A stretch of 64,000 bases of DNA from Lepidostoma basale. Its lineage: Eukaryota > Arthropoda > Insecta > Trichoptera > Lepidostomatidae. The notes below the pieces were generated by a model. That model worked only from the letters and a program-made list of their open reading frames with translations. It had not been told where the DNA came from and searched no databases. Shown piece by piece: positions 11,931 to 22,935 of this stretch; position 1 is the first letter of the stretch, and the number at the start of each line of letters is the position of its first letter. The stretch spans positions 62,001-126,000 of the forward strand of contig JAHDVF020000167.1 in the NCBI GenBank assembly GCA_022606425.2, read 5' to 3'. The translations under genes were made by a program, and so were the position numbers.

Positions 11931-12479
11931 AATGAATATACTAAATATTAGAGAAAATTTTAAGAAATGTGTAATAATTTGTTTATTTATAACGCAAAAT
12001 AAAAATTCTTGACATTCTGAGATTACAAGAAATACTCTAAGCGATTTAATAAAAACTCTTGTGTATAGTTAAACTTGCGCCTTTGGTATTGTCTTATTAG
12101 CTAATATTTTACATATGGAAAAATGTGAACAAGTTTTGCTTTGCATTATAACAGGCAGGTGAGGTGTGCTAGCGGATTTAATCCGTGTAAGGTTGCCATG
12201 GCACGCCGTGCGCCACTAGACTAATTTGTAATACGCTCGAAACAATTATGGCCATCCGCATCCTCAGAATGAGACTTGATGAAATTCCGCCCTGATTGTA
12301 TAAAGGATTATAATATAATTTAACAAGAATCTTGTTAATTGTTCAACTCCTCCACACATGCCGCAGCGCACTACGGCTTACCCTGAGGAATTCAAAAACT
12401 TTATCTTAGGATTATTGTCAACTAATAACCGTACCAGTATTATTTCAACACAATTAAATAAGCGTCAATATATATATTT
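11931..12479. other. Intronic sequence, nothing recognised
   Basis: AT-rich sequence with a short GC-richer stretch near 12150-12300. No coding or RNA gene signal. Confidence 0.4.
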
Positions 12480-12833
12480 TATTTGATGTTTATTTTTAAT
12501 TTTTATATATACTTTGTATACAACATTCACATTTATTAAAAAAATAAAATATCAAACGTGTTTAGGACTAACCAGCTAAACTAACTAAAGATCATTCATT
12601 TAATAGATATAATGGTGTTGAAATTTTGTATGTCAATAATTGAAGTATTACTTTGAACAATCTCGTAATTTTAGAAATAAAAAAATCAAATAAAAAAATA
12701 TGTATTATAAATAATCAAATAAATTAACGTCAAATCCAGTCATTGATTTATTTCCTTTGAAAACATGAACCCCAATAAGAACTTCAAATTATTATTTTTA
12801 ATTTATTCATAATATTTGTTATAATAAAAGCAT
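12480..12833 (-). mobile_element. Penelope-like repeat, inverted half
   Basis: Read on the minus strand, 12490-12590 contains GCTGGTTAGTCC, a changed core (TAAAC for GAAAC) and CGTTTGATATT. This matches the 3' half of the hammerhead-like motif at 13274-13319 on the plus strand. The stretch at 12700-12833 matches 60285-60420, including an identical 20-mer (ataaataatcaaataaatta). Together with 13180-13390 it forms a head-opposed pair. No coding sequence is preserved. Confidence 0.5.
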
Positions 12834-13179
12834 CTTTCTTCTTCTTTAACAGCCGTTGTCGTCCACTGCTGGACATAGGCCTCCCCCATATTTCTCCATG
12901 TATGACATGTCATACGGGGGGTGGTTGGCATTACAACGCCACGCTTGCCAGACGGGTTGGCGAGGTGTCCTTCCACGTTAGCCTATGCATCAATATTATC
13001 CACCGAGGTTATTCACACTCGATCTCTAACATTTCGCATAGTTTCCAGGGGAGACCAAAGTCGAGGAGGTGTGGATAGGTACTTGGGATCAGATCAATCC
13101 TCCAGCGTAGCATGGCCATCACCACGGTAATGGCCATGCACCGCTCGAAGAGTCAATAGGATCCCCCTTACTCCCCCCA
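12834..13179 (-). mobile_element. 346-bp RTE-derived non-autonomous retroelement
   Basis: Bounded by a perfect 10-bp duplication, ATAAAAGCAT at 12824-12833 and 13180-13189. On the minus strand it starts at TGGGGGGAGTAAGGGGG and ends with ggcctatgtccagcagtgga, an ORF-end-like segment, and a (GAA)-rich tail. The latter half matches the 3' ends of the RTE LINEs at 30243 and 31945. It has no RT, so it is either a SINE using an RTE tail or an internally deleted RTE. A 10-bp GCATGGCCAT hairpin lies at 13109-13138. Confidence 0.8.
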
Positions 13180-13189
13180 ATAAAAGCAT

Positions 13190-13395
13190 AAACGTTCCAA
13201 AATAAATCTTTATAACATCTGTCAAAACAGATCATATTTGTTAACAATTTTATAATATTTTATATATTTATATAATATCACTGATGAAGGGCTGGTTAGT
13301 CCGAAACATGCTTGATATTATTTACAAAGATTATAAAAAAAGAAACATTAAACATCTACAACACAAAGTTATGGCGATTATAGAAGAAAGGATAT
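13190..13395 (+). mobile_element. Penelope-like repeat with hammerhead-like core
   Basis: At 13274-13319, AATATCA / TGATATT form a 7-bp outer stem around CTGATGA, an extra A, a GGGCT/AGTCC hairpin and GAAACATGCT. All core nucleotides before the cleavage triplet fit a type-I hammerhead; the triplet is GCT where NUH is required. It is followed by aacatctacaacacaaagtt and atggcgattatagaagaaag, which recur at 29492-29532. This is compatible with Penelope-like retroelements, whose terminal repeats are known to carry hammerheads. Confidence 0.6.
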
Positions 13396-13492
13396 TTTAT
13401 TTGCTTCATTATATTTTTTTCCGGTTTATATTTAAAAAAAATCCTACGCATTGAAAACAAAATACATTTATACATTTATAATTTTACGAGTA

Positions 13493-13560
13493 CAGTTTAA
13501 CCTCGATATAACGGATTAATTGGGGGTAGGGGGTGTCCGTTAAAGCCGAAAGTCTGTAAA
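13493..13560 (+). mobile_element. Possible pogo/Tigger-type terminal repeat
   Basis: After a TA dinucleotide the sequence reads CAGTTTAACCTCGATATAAC, the form typical of pogo/Tigger ends, followed by a G-rich run and a partial self-inverse (ataacgga / tccgttaa). I found no matching opposite end downstream, so if real it is truncated. Confidence 0.4.
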
Positions 13561-15207
13561 TATGTACCGATGATTTCAAATGAACGGCACTGGTAGATAA
13601 TATATTACAACATTTTCTAGATTACAAATTGAAAGTCCAAAACCTCTACTCCAACCTTAATGCGGCCCACGTAGTAATTTATAGCAAATTATTCAAAGGA
13701 ATATAGTTGAAAACGTTGTGTCATCTGTTTACAAGAGATTTGCAGTGTATGGGGAGAAATGGGACCATTCTATAAGTTGGACGTTGCTGTAACCAGTATC
13801 TGTAGCGAGTGGTAATCCTTGAGGAAGAATATTTCTGGTGAGGATATTTAAATAAAATCTTCTTCAATCGTATTATTAATATATTACTTCAGTGATATTC
13901 CTGATGAAAATTTGATGGTATCAAAGCTGTAAAAAAAAGTATCATCAATATTCAAAAGATTTTAAAAATGGCAATAATTTATAATACGTGATTTACAATT
14001 ATTTACAGTACTGCGTGCTGACGGAAATATTACGAAGTTATTCAGAAGGATTTAATATTTTAATAATTCTTCTAAAATATTGAGATTTGAAGCGGTATGC
14101 AGTATTACAAAAAAATACAATGAAAACAAAAATTATCGACCTTTCTTAAAATGCAAGCATAAATGAAATCCTGAGCTGGAATGTAAAAATTAAATAAAAC
14201 CACTAAAAGTAATTATCATTGTGTTTTGATTAATTATTTCAATTCATTAACCAATTAAAAATATATTTTAAATTATCTATATTCGCCATTATTTTGTATT
14301 TTAGATTCACATTTGGATATTTTTTGCAGTTTCAACTGCCTGCAGTATCAGTTACAACTAACTGCAAAAAAAACTTCAAGAAAGACTTCTGCGGCCCGAA
14401 ATTTGTTAGAACCACAGATATCCTACTTTAACTTTTTGATTTAAAATTTGTGATACTTACAATACATTTTTAAAATGTTTCGGGTGGTTCTTAATTAAAA
14501 ACTAGTTAACTGTGACTAGTTTATCAATATGCATAAACGCTTCTGGTTCTAATGAAAAATTTGGTTTCACTTTTTATGCCGAACGTTCCTTCCAATACTC
14601 TACTGAATGTGCAGTCACGACATAAAATCGTGTATCGGAAGGTGGACTCGGGTGGCGCAGGCAACTGGCGAACCGTGAAACGAAACTGGATAACGTATAG
14701 AAAACTTGGATGTTCCAGTCCAACTTCAGGTAAACTGGTTTACCAAATGCCGCGTTGCAGTTTGGGCTTGCGTCCATGAAAATGTTTCAATTATATTTTG
14801 TTACCTTGGAAAGACACGGGCTTGCGAATGCATGATGTTAAATTTAATTATTTGAAGCAATAAAATTTCAATAAAGCAAACAATAATAATTTAAGTTTAT
14901 TAATATGAAAGACTTTAAGACGTTTCTTTGATTGTTATCATGATAAAGATAAAAAAAAATCAATGATGATGTCTTAAATTCTGTTCATATTTTTAATATC
15001 TATTTTTTATGAAAAAAAATTTAACATTTTTTTTTACTTTCTTTAAAAAAAGTTACTCTTCAGCATATTTTATTATTTATTTGCTTAAATAAAATTTGTT
15101 TATATTTTTATGTGATATTTGGATAATAATATCCCACTAAGTTAAATAAATATTTACCCCATTTAAAATACTTCCACAAAAGACAAGTATTTTCATAGTT
15201 ATTTGTT
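13561..15207. other. Intronic sequence, one weak hammerhead-like hairpin
   Basis: AT-rich. At 13893-13930 CTGATGA is followed by a TTTGAT/ATCAAA hairpin, but the GAAA block is damaged. No gene seen; the overlapping frames at 14552-14779 look like chance. Confidence 0.4.
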
Positions 15208-15218
15208 ATAAAATATAA

Positions 15219-15698
15219 CTAACTACCTAACTAACCATCACGCCATTTCCCCGGAGGGGTAGGCAGAGAGGATGGATCGCCACACTGGCCTGTCCTGGCA
15301 CACCTCTCGGGCTTCCTCCACATTCATACATCGCACCATGCACGCACGTCGATTATTCCGACTTCGAATTTGGCCGCCTTTTAGTAATTGGTTAATTTGG
15401 TCATGCCATGTTTTCCTCGGTCGTCCTCGGCTTCTTTTCCCACTCACACTGCTTGTGTACAACTTTTTAACCATTCTACTCTCATCCATTCGTTCCATAT
15501 GTCCGAACCATCTCAGGGATCCTTTCTTAATTTTATTCATGATGCAGTCATCTGTCTTACATTTCTTTCTTATTTCATCGTTCGGTATTCTATCATACAA
15601 CGTTTTCCCGCACATTCTTCTTAGTGATCTCATTTCTACGGCGTTTATCCTGCTTTCATCCTTCTTTTGCCAGCTCCAAGCTTCACTTCCCCATACAT
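15219..15698 (-). pseudogene. GTTA-tailed LINE, clean 480-bp truncated copy
   Basis: The frame is open on the minus strand across the whole insert and encodes WGSEAWSWQKKDESRINA, MRSLRRMCGKTLYDR, SLRWFGHMERMDESRM, GRPRKTWHDQINQLL and SILSAYPSGEMA. This is the C-terminal end of a non-LTR polyprotein. Perfect 11-bp duplications (ataaaatataa at 15208-15218 and 15699-15709) mark a genuine 5'-truncated retrotransposition. In protein it differs from the copy at 41619-42098 at only a few positions, so the family moved fairly recently. No catalytic domain is present. Confidence 0.9.
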
Positions 15699-15747
15699 AT
15701 AAAATATAAATGCGCCAAAATGTCAATTTTATTTCAAATTGATATTT

Positions 15748-15871
15748 GGGCGTGCATGACACGATGTATGAATGTTGAGGAAGCGAGAGAAATATGTCAG
15801 GAAAGAAAAGTGTGGCAGTCCATTCTTTCTGCCTACCCCTTCGGGGAGACGGCGTGATGGTTAGTTAGTTT
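15748..15871 (+). mobile_element. GTTA-tailed LINE 3' tip, opposite orientation
   Basis: A short plus-strand copy from the CMTRCMNVEEAREI segment through VWQSILSAYPFGETA to gatggttagttagtt. It belongs to the ETA-ending subfamily rather than the EMA-ending one next to it. Confidence 0.85.
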
Positions 15872-17300
15872 TTTTAAATGAGAATACATAAATGCCAAGT
15901 TAGAAAAAACCTAGGTTAGAAAAAAAGTTAAATAGAAAATATGTTAAAATTAAAAGATTTATGCTGAGAAATATTTAACCATTGAACAGGTATTCCAAAT
16001 TAAGATGAATATGAAATGCATATTTTTTTTGTAAATAATACGATTAAAAAATTCAAATATTCAACGTCTTTGGAATGTTTCGAATTTACGATCAGAATCT
16101 CGAGTCTAAACTTTGCCTACATAAGATATGCCCACTCCGGGCTCGGATTTCCCGCTCGAATGTTTTCGGCGGGAAACGTCCATCTTGAGTTCAGCCGGTC
16201 TGCCCTTACGGCAACTTCCAATTTTATGGTGTTTGGGCAACTCCGCCGCCGCGAGCCGATTTTCCACATACGATGCAATTTGCGATTACGCTGCGAGATA
16301 AGAAGCGGAATATGAAAGGAGACTTTGCTGGTCGCTGATTACGCTCAAAGCATTTCTCAGAAATACATTTTGTGTCTTTTACCGTTTGCGCTCCTCCGTC
16401 GGCCATGAAGATCTGTAGTAACTGGATTTGATACATGTAAATATCAATATGTGTGCACATTTATAATTTGATATTTTTCTTCTTCATTGTATCAATGGTT
16501 AGAAAACTTTGTACATCGCAGGGGTAGGGCTAAAAAGTTCATATATATCCTCATTATCTTGCCATAGTGGTGGAAGGTTTGGCCAACTTTGTGTCGTTTC
16601 CAGGAGTGCCGGGTGAAATTAATATCACCCCCACGTGAAGGCACGTTCTTACACGGTTGTACTAAAAAATCAGTAAGGAAAACAATATTTGCTTCTTGGT
16701 ATAAATAATTGTAGCTTAATTTATTTTCTACACATTAATTGAATATGTATTTAAGATTTACAACATTTCTTGATTGCTGAATAACAAAGCCTTTTTTTAT
16801 ATGGTTTTAATAATGCTTTCCCACATTATAAACAATTCTGGAGATTTTCTAGATAATTTTATTTTCATATTTTCTTGTCGAATTTTTTTTAGTTTAATAT
16901 ATTTTCGTTTTAACAATAGAACATTTAAAGTAATACATATATAAAAAACGTTTCATTTTTCTTGTTTTTAATATGAATTTTTATTTAAAAAATAAACAAT
17001 TTTTCCGCCAAAATAAAATAAATTATTATAATGTAATGTGAATGTATAGAAATACAAATTGATAATATAAATATTTGTATCATATTTCATTTAGACAAAC
17101 ACTGTTAAATTCTTTTCTATGTAAATAATTGTCACAGCCTTGGTTTCGCCTCTTATGGTAATTATGTATGTTATAGACTACAAAGTAAAAGATATGAAGA
17201 AATAAATAAAAAATACTGTAAGTATAGAAATTGCTATATTTTGTACCGTTCATTAATTAAATGAACACTAAACATACTAAACAATACAACATTTTGTATG
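15872..17300. other. Intronic sequence, GC-richer patch at 16120-16330
   Basis: No gene recognised. The patch at 16120-16330 has open frames on both strands but no family signature. The remainder is AT-rich. Confidence 0.4.
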
Positions 17301-17344
17301 TTTACAAATTCTGGATTTTACCCATTGCGGTTAAATTATTTTTT

Positions 17345-17576
17345 ATAAGGATTAATTGTATCTCAATAGAGACGAAGATGTAAATTGTTTTCTGGGAACA
17401 GAATATGGAGGTCGAGGCGTTTTTTTTTTCATTTTCGGGAATGTTGTTAAACACAAAGCGATCGCTTAACCCAACCAATGACAGGTCATAAGTCCTGTAA
17501 GCGCCTCGACCACCATATTCTGTTCCCAGAAAACAATTTACATCTTCGGCTCTATTGAGATACAACTAATCCTTAT
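17345..17576. mobile_element. 232-bp foldback element with 75-nt arms
   Basis: The arm at 17345-17419 is repeated nearly perfectly in reverse at 17502-17576; both contain ggattaattgtatctcaat or its near complement, plus agaatatgg and ggtcgaggcg. The spacer holds a T-run and the aagcgatcgcttaacccaac block. Parts of the same unit occur singly at 18765-18934, 43846-43932, 44823-44950 and 50413-50700. The inverted duplication could arise by foldback transposition or by tail-to-tail insertion. Confidence 0.8.
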
Positions 17577-18764
17577 ACTAAACAATATACCGATGAGACT
17601 AATAACTGTGTTTTATTAAGGAAAACGTTAATTATAATTAAATCGATAAGTTTTGCCTCTCAACTGCATAACTGAATGTCATGAGATGCAGGGATATAAT
17701 GATGCCACAGAAACGTGAAACAGACCACTGAACAGATTATACAATGCATTTGCAAATATTTTTTATTGAAATAAAAATGTCTCGAGGCGTTTAAGAATCT
17801 ACAGAATCCCCGTTCGATGAAAATGTGCTTTAAAAATATAGCCGCAATCGAAATTGCAAGAAAATAGCATTCTATGTAATCCAACAATCTCATTTCCGAA
17901 ATTGTGCCCTCTTTCGCCGAGGTAAGCCGCTTAAAAAATGCGAGCATTAAGCGAAAACGCTTTTGTTGCTTGCTCAAGTACTTGCATAGGTATGCTTGCG
18001 ACCAGCTTTCGGGAAACTTGGCATTAACGATTGCCGCAACGAATAAACCATTTCTTGCATTTGGTTCGCTTGTTGAGGGCGATTTGAATTCAAATATTTC
18101 AACGGAATATTAACCGGAAAATTACAAAATCGTTTTGTTTTTGGCACAGACATAGTCCAAAAAGTGTACATGTAATTAGGTTCTCGGAAGTTGTACGAAA
18201 TATAAATCTTATCCATCAACGAAAATAAATAACGTATTATATTTTGTGTTTTTGCCTTCGAAATCGTAACCATATTTTTATCGATCTACAATAATTTCCG
18301 GGATCTTGTATTTGCATTTGATTCGTAGATTGTCTTATTCACACTACTCATCGTCATCATCTAGCAATTAAGACGATGATTTATCTAAATGAGTTTTTGA
18401 TCATCACACTTCATCATAGCTTAAGATGAGTTTATTTACAATACTACATAATTTTTACTTATAAAGCCTAGGTCGTTTAATGCTTGACTTGGGCTTCAAC
18501 CATACCTGTTCGCACACTCCTATATTGTGCATTCTGCATCGTTTATTTTTGCCATATTTAAAACATTTTAAGACATAATTAACTATGTATGAGATTAAAA
18601 ATGTTGTCTTTTTTTTTAAATATTCAATAAGTAATTAGTTTTTTTTTCCTTAACTTTTTTGATTTACACAGTTTTACCTGACATAATAAAATATTATATA
18701 ATCCATTATTTTGGCAGAAACACTTTGATATTTCAACATTATTATCTTCTATTATTATCTATCA
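17577..18764. other. Intronic sequence, nothing recognised
   Basis: Includes a GC-balanced stretch around 17880-18110 with short open frames on both strands. No family signature and no splice-bounded exon. Confidence 0.4.
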
Positions 18765-18934
18765 GATTAATTGTATCTCAATAGAGACGAAGGTGCAAAT
18801 TGGAAACAGAATATGGTGGTCGAGCCGTTTACAGGACTTATGACCTGTCATTGATTGGGTTAAGCGCACGCTTTATGTAATACAACATTCCCCATTACGC
18901 CCTTCTTACGACCACCACGTCTGACAATTTTTTT
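18765..18934 (+). repeat. Single copy of the foldback unit
   Basis: Reads gattaattgtatctcaata, gtggtcgagccgtttacagg, gacctgtcattgattgggtt, acaacattccccattacgcc and ccaccacgtctgacaat in that order, as in 50413-50600. Its complete ends are not defined. Confidence 0.75.
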
Positions 18935-19861
18935 ATGTTTAAAATGTGTATCATCCGGAAACTGTTTTTCAACATTGTAACTAAATATTGTGAAAATCCA
19001 ATATGCTAAAAAATATATTCGTTTGTTGTCATCGTTCAAGTTATCAAAGCCAACATTTCTAATTTTTCGACAGTTGAATCTTAAGAAAATGAATATAAAT
19101 GAACATTAAAATGTGTAAGATTCATACAAAATATTCACGTTAGTGGAATTGAATTTCACATTAATTTTGAATTTGAGCTTTAACAATCTGATTTTACATT
19201 GTAATTACGTTACGTATAACAATATATTTTGTAAATGTACAAGTAATTTTTTTTAAATATTATCTCAATGCGATATTTTTTATTTTTCAAATTTAAAATT
19301 CGAACGTAAAAATTATATGTCAGGTTATCTTAAATCGACATCAAACACTTAATTTACAAAGAAATAATGACAGGTACAATTGTACTAGAAAACCTTAGAA
19401 ATATATGATAGATAATAAAGTAGTATTTTACAGCTGAAAATATCAACACGGAATATTATTTTATGTCTGCCATTTCTCTTGGATTGTATACCATTATGCT
19501 GAGTATACCTGTGTAATTTAGACATTAGATAGGCGTAACTCTTAAAGTGTAAAGCGAATATTTATATGAAAAGCTGATAAAAAATTTACGTATTCCGTTT
19601 TCTGTCTGTTCGAAAAATTTCAAATTTAATAAAGTAATTTCCTTACATCGAATAAAATTTTCTTGCATATTTCTCAATGAAGTTTTGTGTGGATACAAAT
19701 AATGTAACCTTCCAAATGATGATTATATTATTTTTTTAACGCAGTTATTTTGTATTGTTGGTTCAGATTTGAAATTTTATACAATAATAATAATACAAAA
19801 TTTTGTTTTGAAAATACCGTGCTTTCTTTTAAATATTATTATTATTATCAATTCATAATAT
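18935..19861. other. Intronic sequence, nothing recognised
   Basis: Highly AT-rich with short A/T runs. The open frame at 19750-19956 only becomes meaningful where it enters the LINE at 19862. Confidence 0.4.
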
Positions 19862-20237
19862 CATTATCAACAGACTGGAAGCATTTGAAATGTGGCTCCA
19901 TCGCCGAATGCTCAGAGTTCCCTGGACAGACATGGTTACTAATACCGAAGTCCTGAGGCGAGCTAGAGTTGACAGGGAACTGTTATCAACTATCAAGGTT
20001 CGAAAGAACTCACATCTGGGTCATATACTGCGTGGGGAAAAGTACGTCCTTCTCCAACTGATATTGGAGGACGCCGAGGGCCCGGTAGGAGACAAATGTC
20101 CTGGCTGCGAAACGTTAGGGAGTGGACCGGCATCCGAAGTGTGGAGGAGCTGTTTCGAATGGCGCAGGACAGGGACGGGTTCGCCGAGGTGATCGCAAAC
20201 GTTGGGGGGACCCGACAGGGCACTTGAAGAAGAAGAT
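19862..20237 (+). pseudogene. LINE reverse-transcriptase C-terminus, GAA-tailed family
   Basis: Encodes RLEAFEMWLHRRMLRVPWTD, then VTNTEVLRRARVDRELL, a KVRKNSHLGHILRGEKY segment and a frame break near 20070. It ends near ELFRMAQDRDGFAEVIANVG and gacccgacagggcacttg with gaagaagaag. It shares block order with 4826-5262. 5'-truncated, with no catalytic residues. Confidence 0.85.
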
Positions 20238-20813
20238 TAGCAATTCAAATTGAAAATGTAATAAAAAAAACTATATAAATAAGGTGACATTTACCCCAAA
20301 AAATATTGTTTTACGTATCGAATAAATGAGAACCATGTGAAATAAAATGGTGCTAGGTATCGTTTTAGAGCAGTGGAGAATTAAATTTATTTTTCTTTCG
20401 TCATCTTTATCCCGGGGACATATTGATTCCGCCGGCGTATTAGTAATGCCGTAGGAGGCGCCGTGGCGGGAATCGAAGGTGTCGACTCTAATCTAAAACC
20501 ACGTCTGTATGTATTAGGCGCTGATATTTCCACGACTCGCTGAAGAGATCGGGGGCTAGAAAAATAATGGCGAAAGAAGCAACGCGTGCCAAGTCAATAT
20601 TGAAAATGTGTCTCGTACGAGCAATAGTTATTATAAACTCTAGAACAATTATGTATTCACCTATTTTATAACCAAAAGAAAATTATATTATGATTTACAC
20701 GTAAACAAATTAATGTTAAGATAACGTGTTGAAAAATTAAAAACTATTTAAATAATAATTAAATAAAACGCTGTTTAACTACTTTCACTTTTGTCTTTAT
20801 TTCGACAGCGACC
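20238..20813. other. Intronic sequence, nothing recognised
   Basis: A GC-richer stretch at about 20400-20600 shows no open frame of note. The rest is AT-rich. Confidence 0.4.
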
Positions 20814-20860
20814 GGTTTCACCAGGCTCGCTGGCATCGACAAACTGGTGACACTATTACA
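20814..20860 (-). repeat. Hammerhead-like motif, CCGGTCG family
   Basis: On the minus strand TCGATG is followed by a CCAG/CTGG hairpin and TGAAACCGGTCG. The 3' side resembles the GAAACCGG segment of the intact motif at 29565-29606. The 5' core is degenerate. Confidence 0.4.
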
Positions 20861-21534
20861 AACCGAGTTCTTTATATACTCGTAAATACATACAGATCTG
20901 GTCTGGTAAATATGATTCTATACAAAAATATTCTTAAAATATTTATGTAAAATTTACTGAATTTAAATATTGCTATTACAGGTATTCAAGAAGATTCTTA
21001 TTCAAAACAATGGATTTTAAATTTTATTATAGCTCACATATTCATGTATAACGTTTGAAAAAATTGTACTTTTATTTTTATTATTACTGAGTTTAAATAT
21101 TATATGTTATAGTTCTTGGTCCGTATGGTTGGCATCGCCTTATTCGGTTTTCCCCATCCATATTGCTAGATTCATTTTATAGTTTTGCCTTCCAAAGGCA
21201 TCATCAAACATGTGATAATGTCCCACCAAGGTGAAGTTACTAATTTTAAAATACTTCTGTATATGTAAATGATAATGCTTTATTCCGGGTTGTCCTTATG
21301 GAATCATAATTCGGCTCATGCTTGCCATTGGTGAGAGTGTGAAATATTTGACAATGCCTTAGCTAGGCTAAACATTGTCTCATTTCCGTAAAATTATTAT
21401 GAAATTTCTAGAACACAGACAAACACACAAATAGATTACAGGTTTTGTTCCCGCTGGACACTAGATAAAAATCAGAGAACAACACAATATATAAGAATTA
21501 AAAATGGGGGGGGGGGGGGAATTAAAAAGAGCAA
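20861..21534. other. Intronic sequence with poly-G run
   Basis: AT-rich apart from a 14-nt G run at about 21506-21519. At 21165-21245 there is a scrap related to the palindromic hammerhead-like repeats (ttttgccttccaaaggcatc). Confidence 0.4.
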
Positions 21535-21690
21535 GTGTGTTCGAGATCAATTAGTATGAACCGAAACCGGTTGGTTCTACCCAAATTAAGTGGTGTAAAA
21601 ACATTTCAAAAGTGTATTAATATTATATTTAATAATGCCACACCACAAATTAAGTGCTCCATACGAAAGTATAAACATTATTTCATCAAT
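21535..21690 (+). repeat. Hammerhead-bearing repeat, 3' part
   Basis: Retains the 3' half of the motif (accgaaaccggttggt), then aagtgtattaatattatatt, ataatgccacaccacaaatt and aagtgctccatacgaaagt. The same order occurs at 29262-29400 (minus) and 27640-27800 (minus). The ribozyme's 5' half is lost. Confidence 0.7.
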
Positions 21691-22420
21691 TACTTCTAGT
21701 GACACGAGTAAAATATTTATGGAAGTTATAATACTTGAAATGTATTATTTATTTTTTGGTTGTGCTCCATGTACATATGAGAAAAGTGACGTAGCACGTA
21801 TTGAGGAAACCACCTCGGTGTAAGGTGGCAGTCGCTGTACGCACTGAAGTTCTCTCCTTATTTTCTCACGAACACCCGGTGCGGGGAAAAAGGAAAAGTA
21901 ATTAAGTTTTTGTTATGTTTTCAAAAACTCTTGTTTATGTTGAAGGAACGGAGTTGCTTCAAAGTATATGAGATGGCTTTTAGTACTGGTGCTTTTCCTA
22001 CACTTTTGTTTAGCAACAACATACATTGCTATTATTTATAACCGCGAGTTTTTCGGAGGCAGAATTTTTTTTTTTTAATTACACTTCTATTTACTTAATA
22101 AATTGTATGTTTAATTCGTTTTTTGTAATAATTGAAGTTATTTAAGAGACTATTTATCTTTGTTTTTTATTTAAAATTATTTTGTATTATTTAATAATTT
22201 ATTTAACCGAAATTTAAATTAAAGGCGGAACATTTCATTTTCATAAAATATAATATAACTTCAAAAACATGGACCCCATACAGAATACACATAAAAGCTT
22301 TAGAGTGATACTACCAAAGTTATCTATGGAGGATTCATACTGTGAAATGGCAGGACGAATGTCAGTATCATTGCTGTGGTATTGAGGCTGCTATCATTCA
22401 GAGATAACTGCACTCTTCTG
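21691..22420. other. Intronic sequence, nothing recognised
   Basis: AT-rich with long T runs. No gene or RNA signal. Confidence 0.4.
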
Positions 22421-22845
22421 TCATTAGAATACCTGATACAAGACTCCCAAGGGAAATTATGTACTCTCAGCTGGCCCATGGGAACATTCACACGGAGGTC
22501 AGAGGAAACGTTTCAAGGACTCTTTTAAAACAAACCTCGAAAGGACTATCATCGATAGTGAATGCTTGTAATAGACTGCAGAAGACAGACGTAGGTGGAG
22601 AATAACAGTATATAAAGGCACACAGGATTTTAAACCACAGTGCAGAGACGATTCCGCAGAGAAGAGGAAGAGGAAAAAGGAGGGACCATCGGGAGACGTT
22701 GGCGTCTCTACTGCCAACACCTTCTCCTGCCCTCGATGCCCCAGAGTATGCGGTTCTAGGATTGGTCTCTTTAGCCACATGGCGGACCGACAACCTTGAA
22801 GGACAAATTTCCTCGGACACGGGGAACAACCGATGATGATGATGA
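22421..22845 (+). pseudogene. LINE C-terminus with zinc finger and GAT tail
   Basis: Across three frames it encodes RIPDTRLPREIMYSQLAHG, GGQRKRFKDSFKTNLER, then a CPRCPRVCGSRIGLFSHM zinc finger (C-x2-C with a downstream H), ending in a (GAT)n tail at 22828-22843. This order (R-rich basic stretch, KGT-like segment, acidic/basic linker, zinc finger) is common at the end of insect non-LTR polyproteins. Several frameshifts and stops make it dead. 5'-truncated. Confidence 0.75.
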
Positions 22846-22847
22846 AT

Positions 22848-22935
22848 TTAACTTCTAGAAAACAGATGTTTTCATTCGTTATTATATAATATGGAGTTTT
22901 ACATCATTGATCAAGAAAAAATAAATATTTAAAAC
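22848..22935 (+). repeat. Palindromic repeat, right arm only
   Basis: Matches the right arm and flank of the family at 35682-35912: cttctagaaaacagatgttt, then tggagttttacatcattgat and aataaat. It starts immediately after the LINE tail. Confidence 0.6.

Noticed and set aside
15272..15709. Open frame containing GLSWHTS, reminiscent of the Musashi RNP2 segment GLSWQTS
   Set aside because: It is the antisense translation of the GTTA-tailed LINE; the same antisense frame appears at 41569-42042, and the rest does not resemble an RRM.
22488..22829. Two long minus-strand frames
   Set aside because: Antisense shadows of the zinc-finger LINE end on the plus strand.
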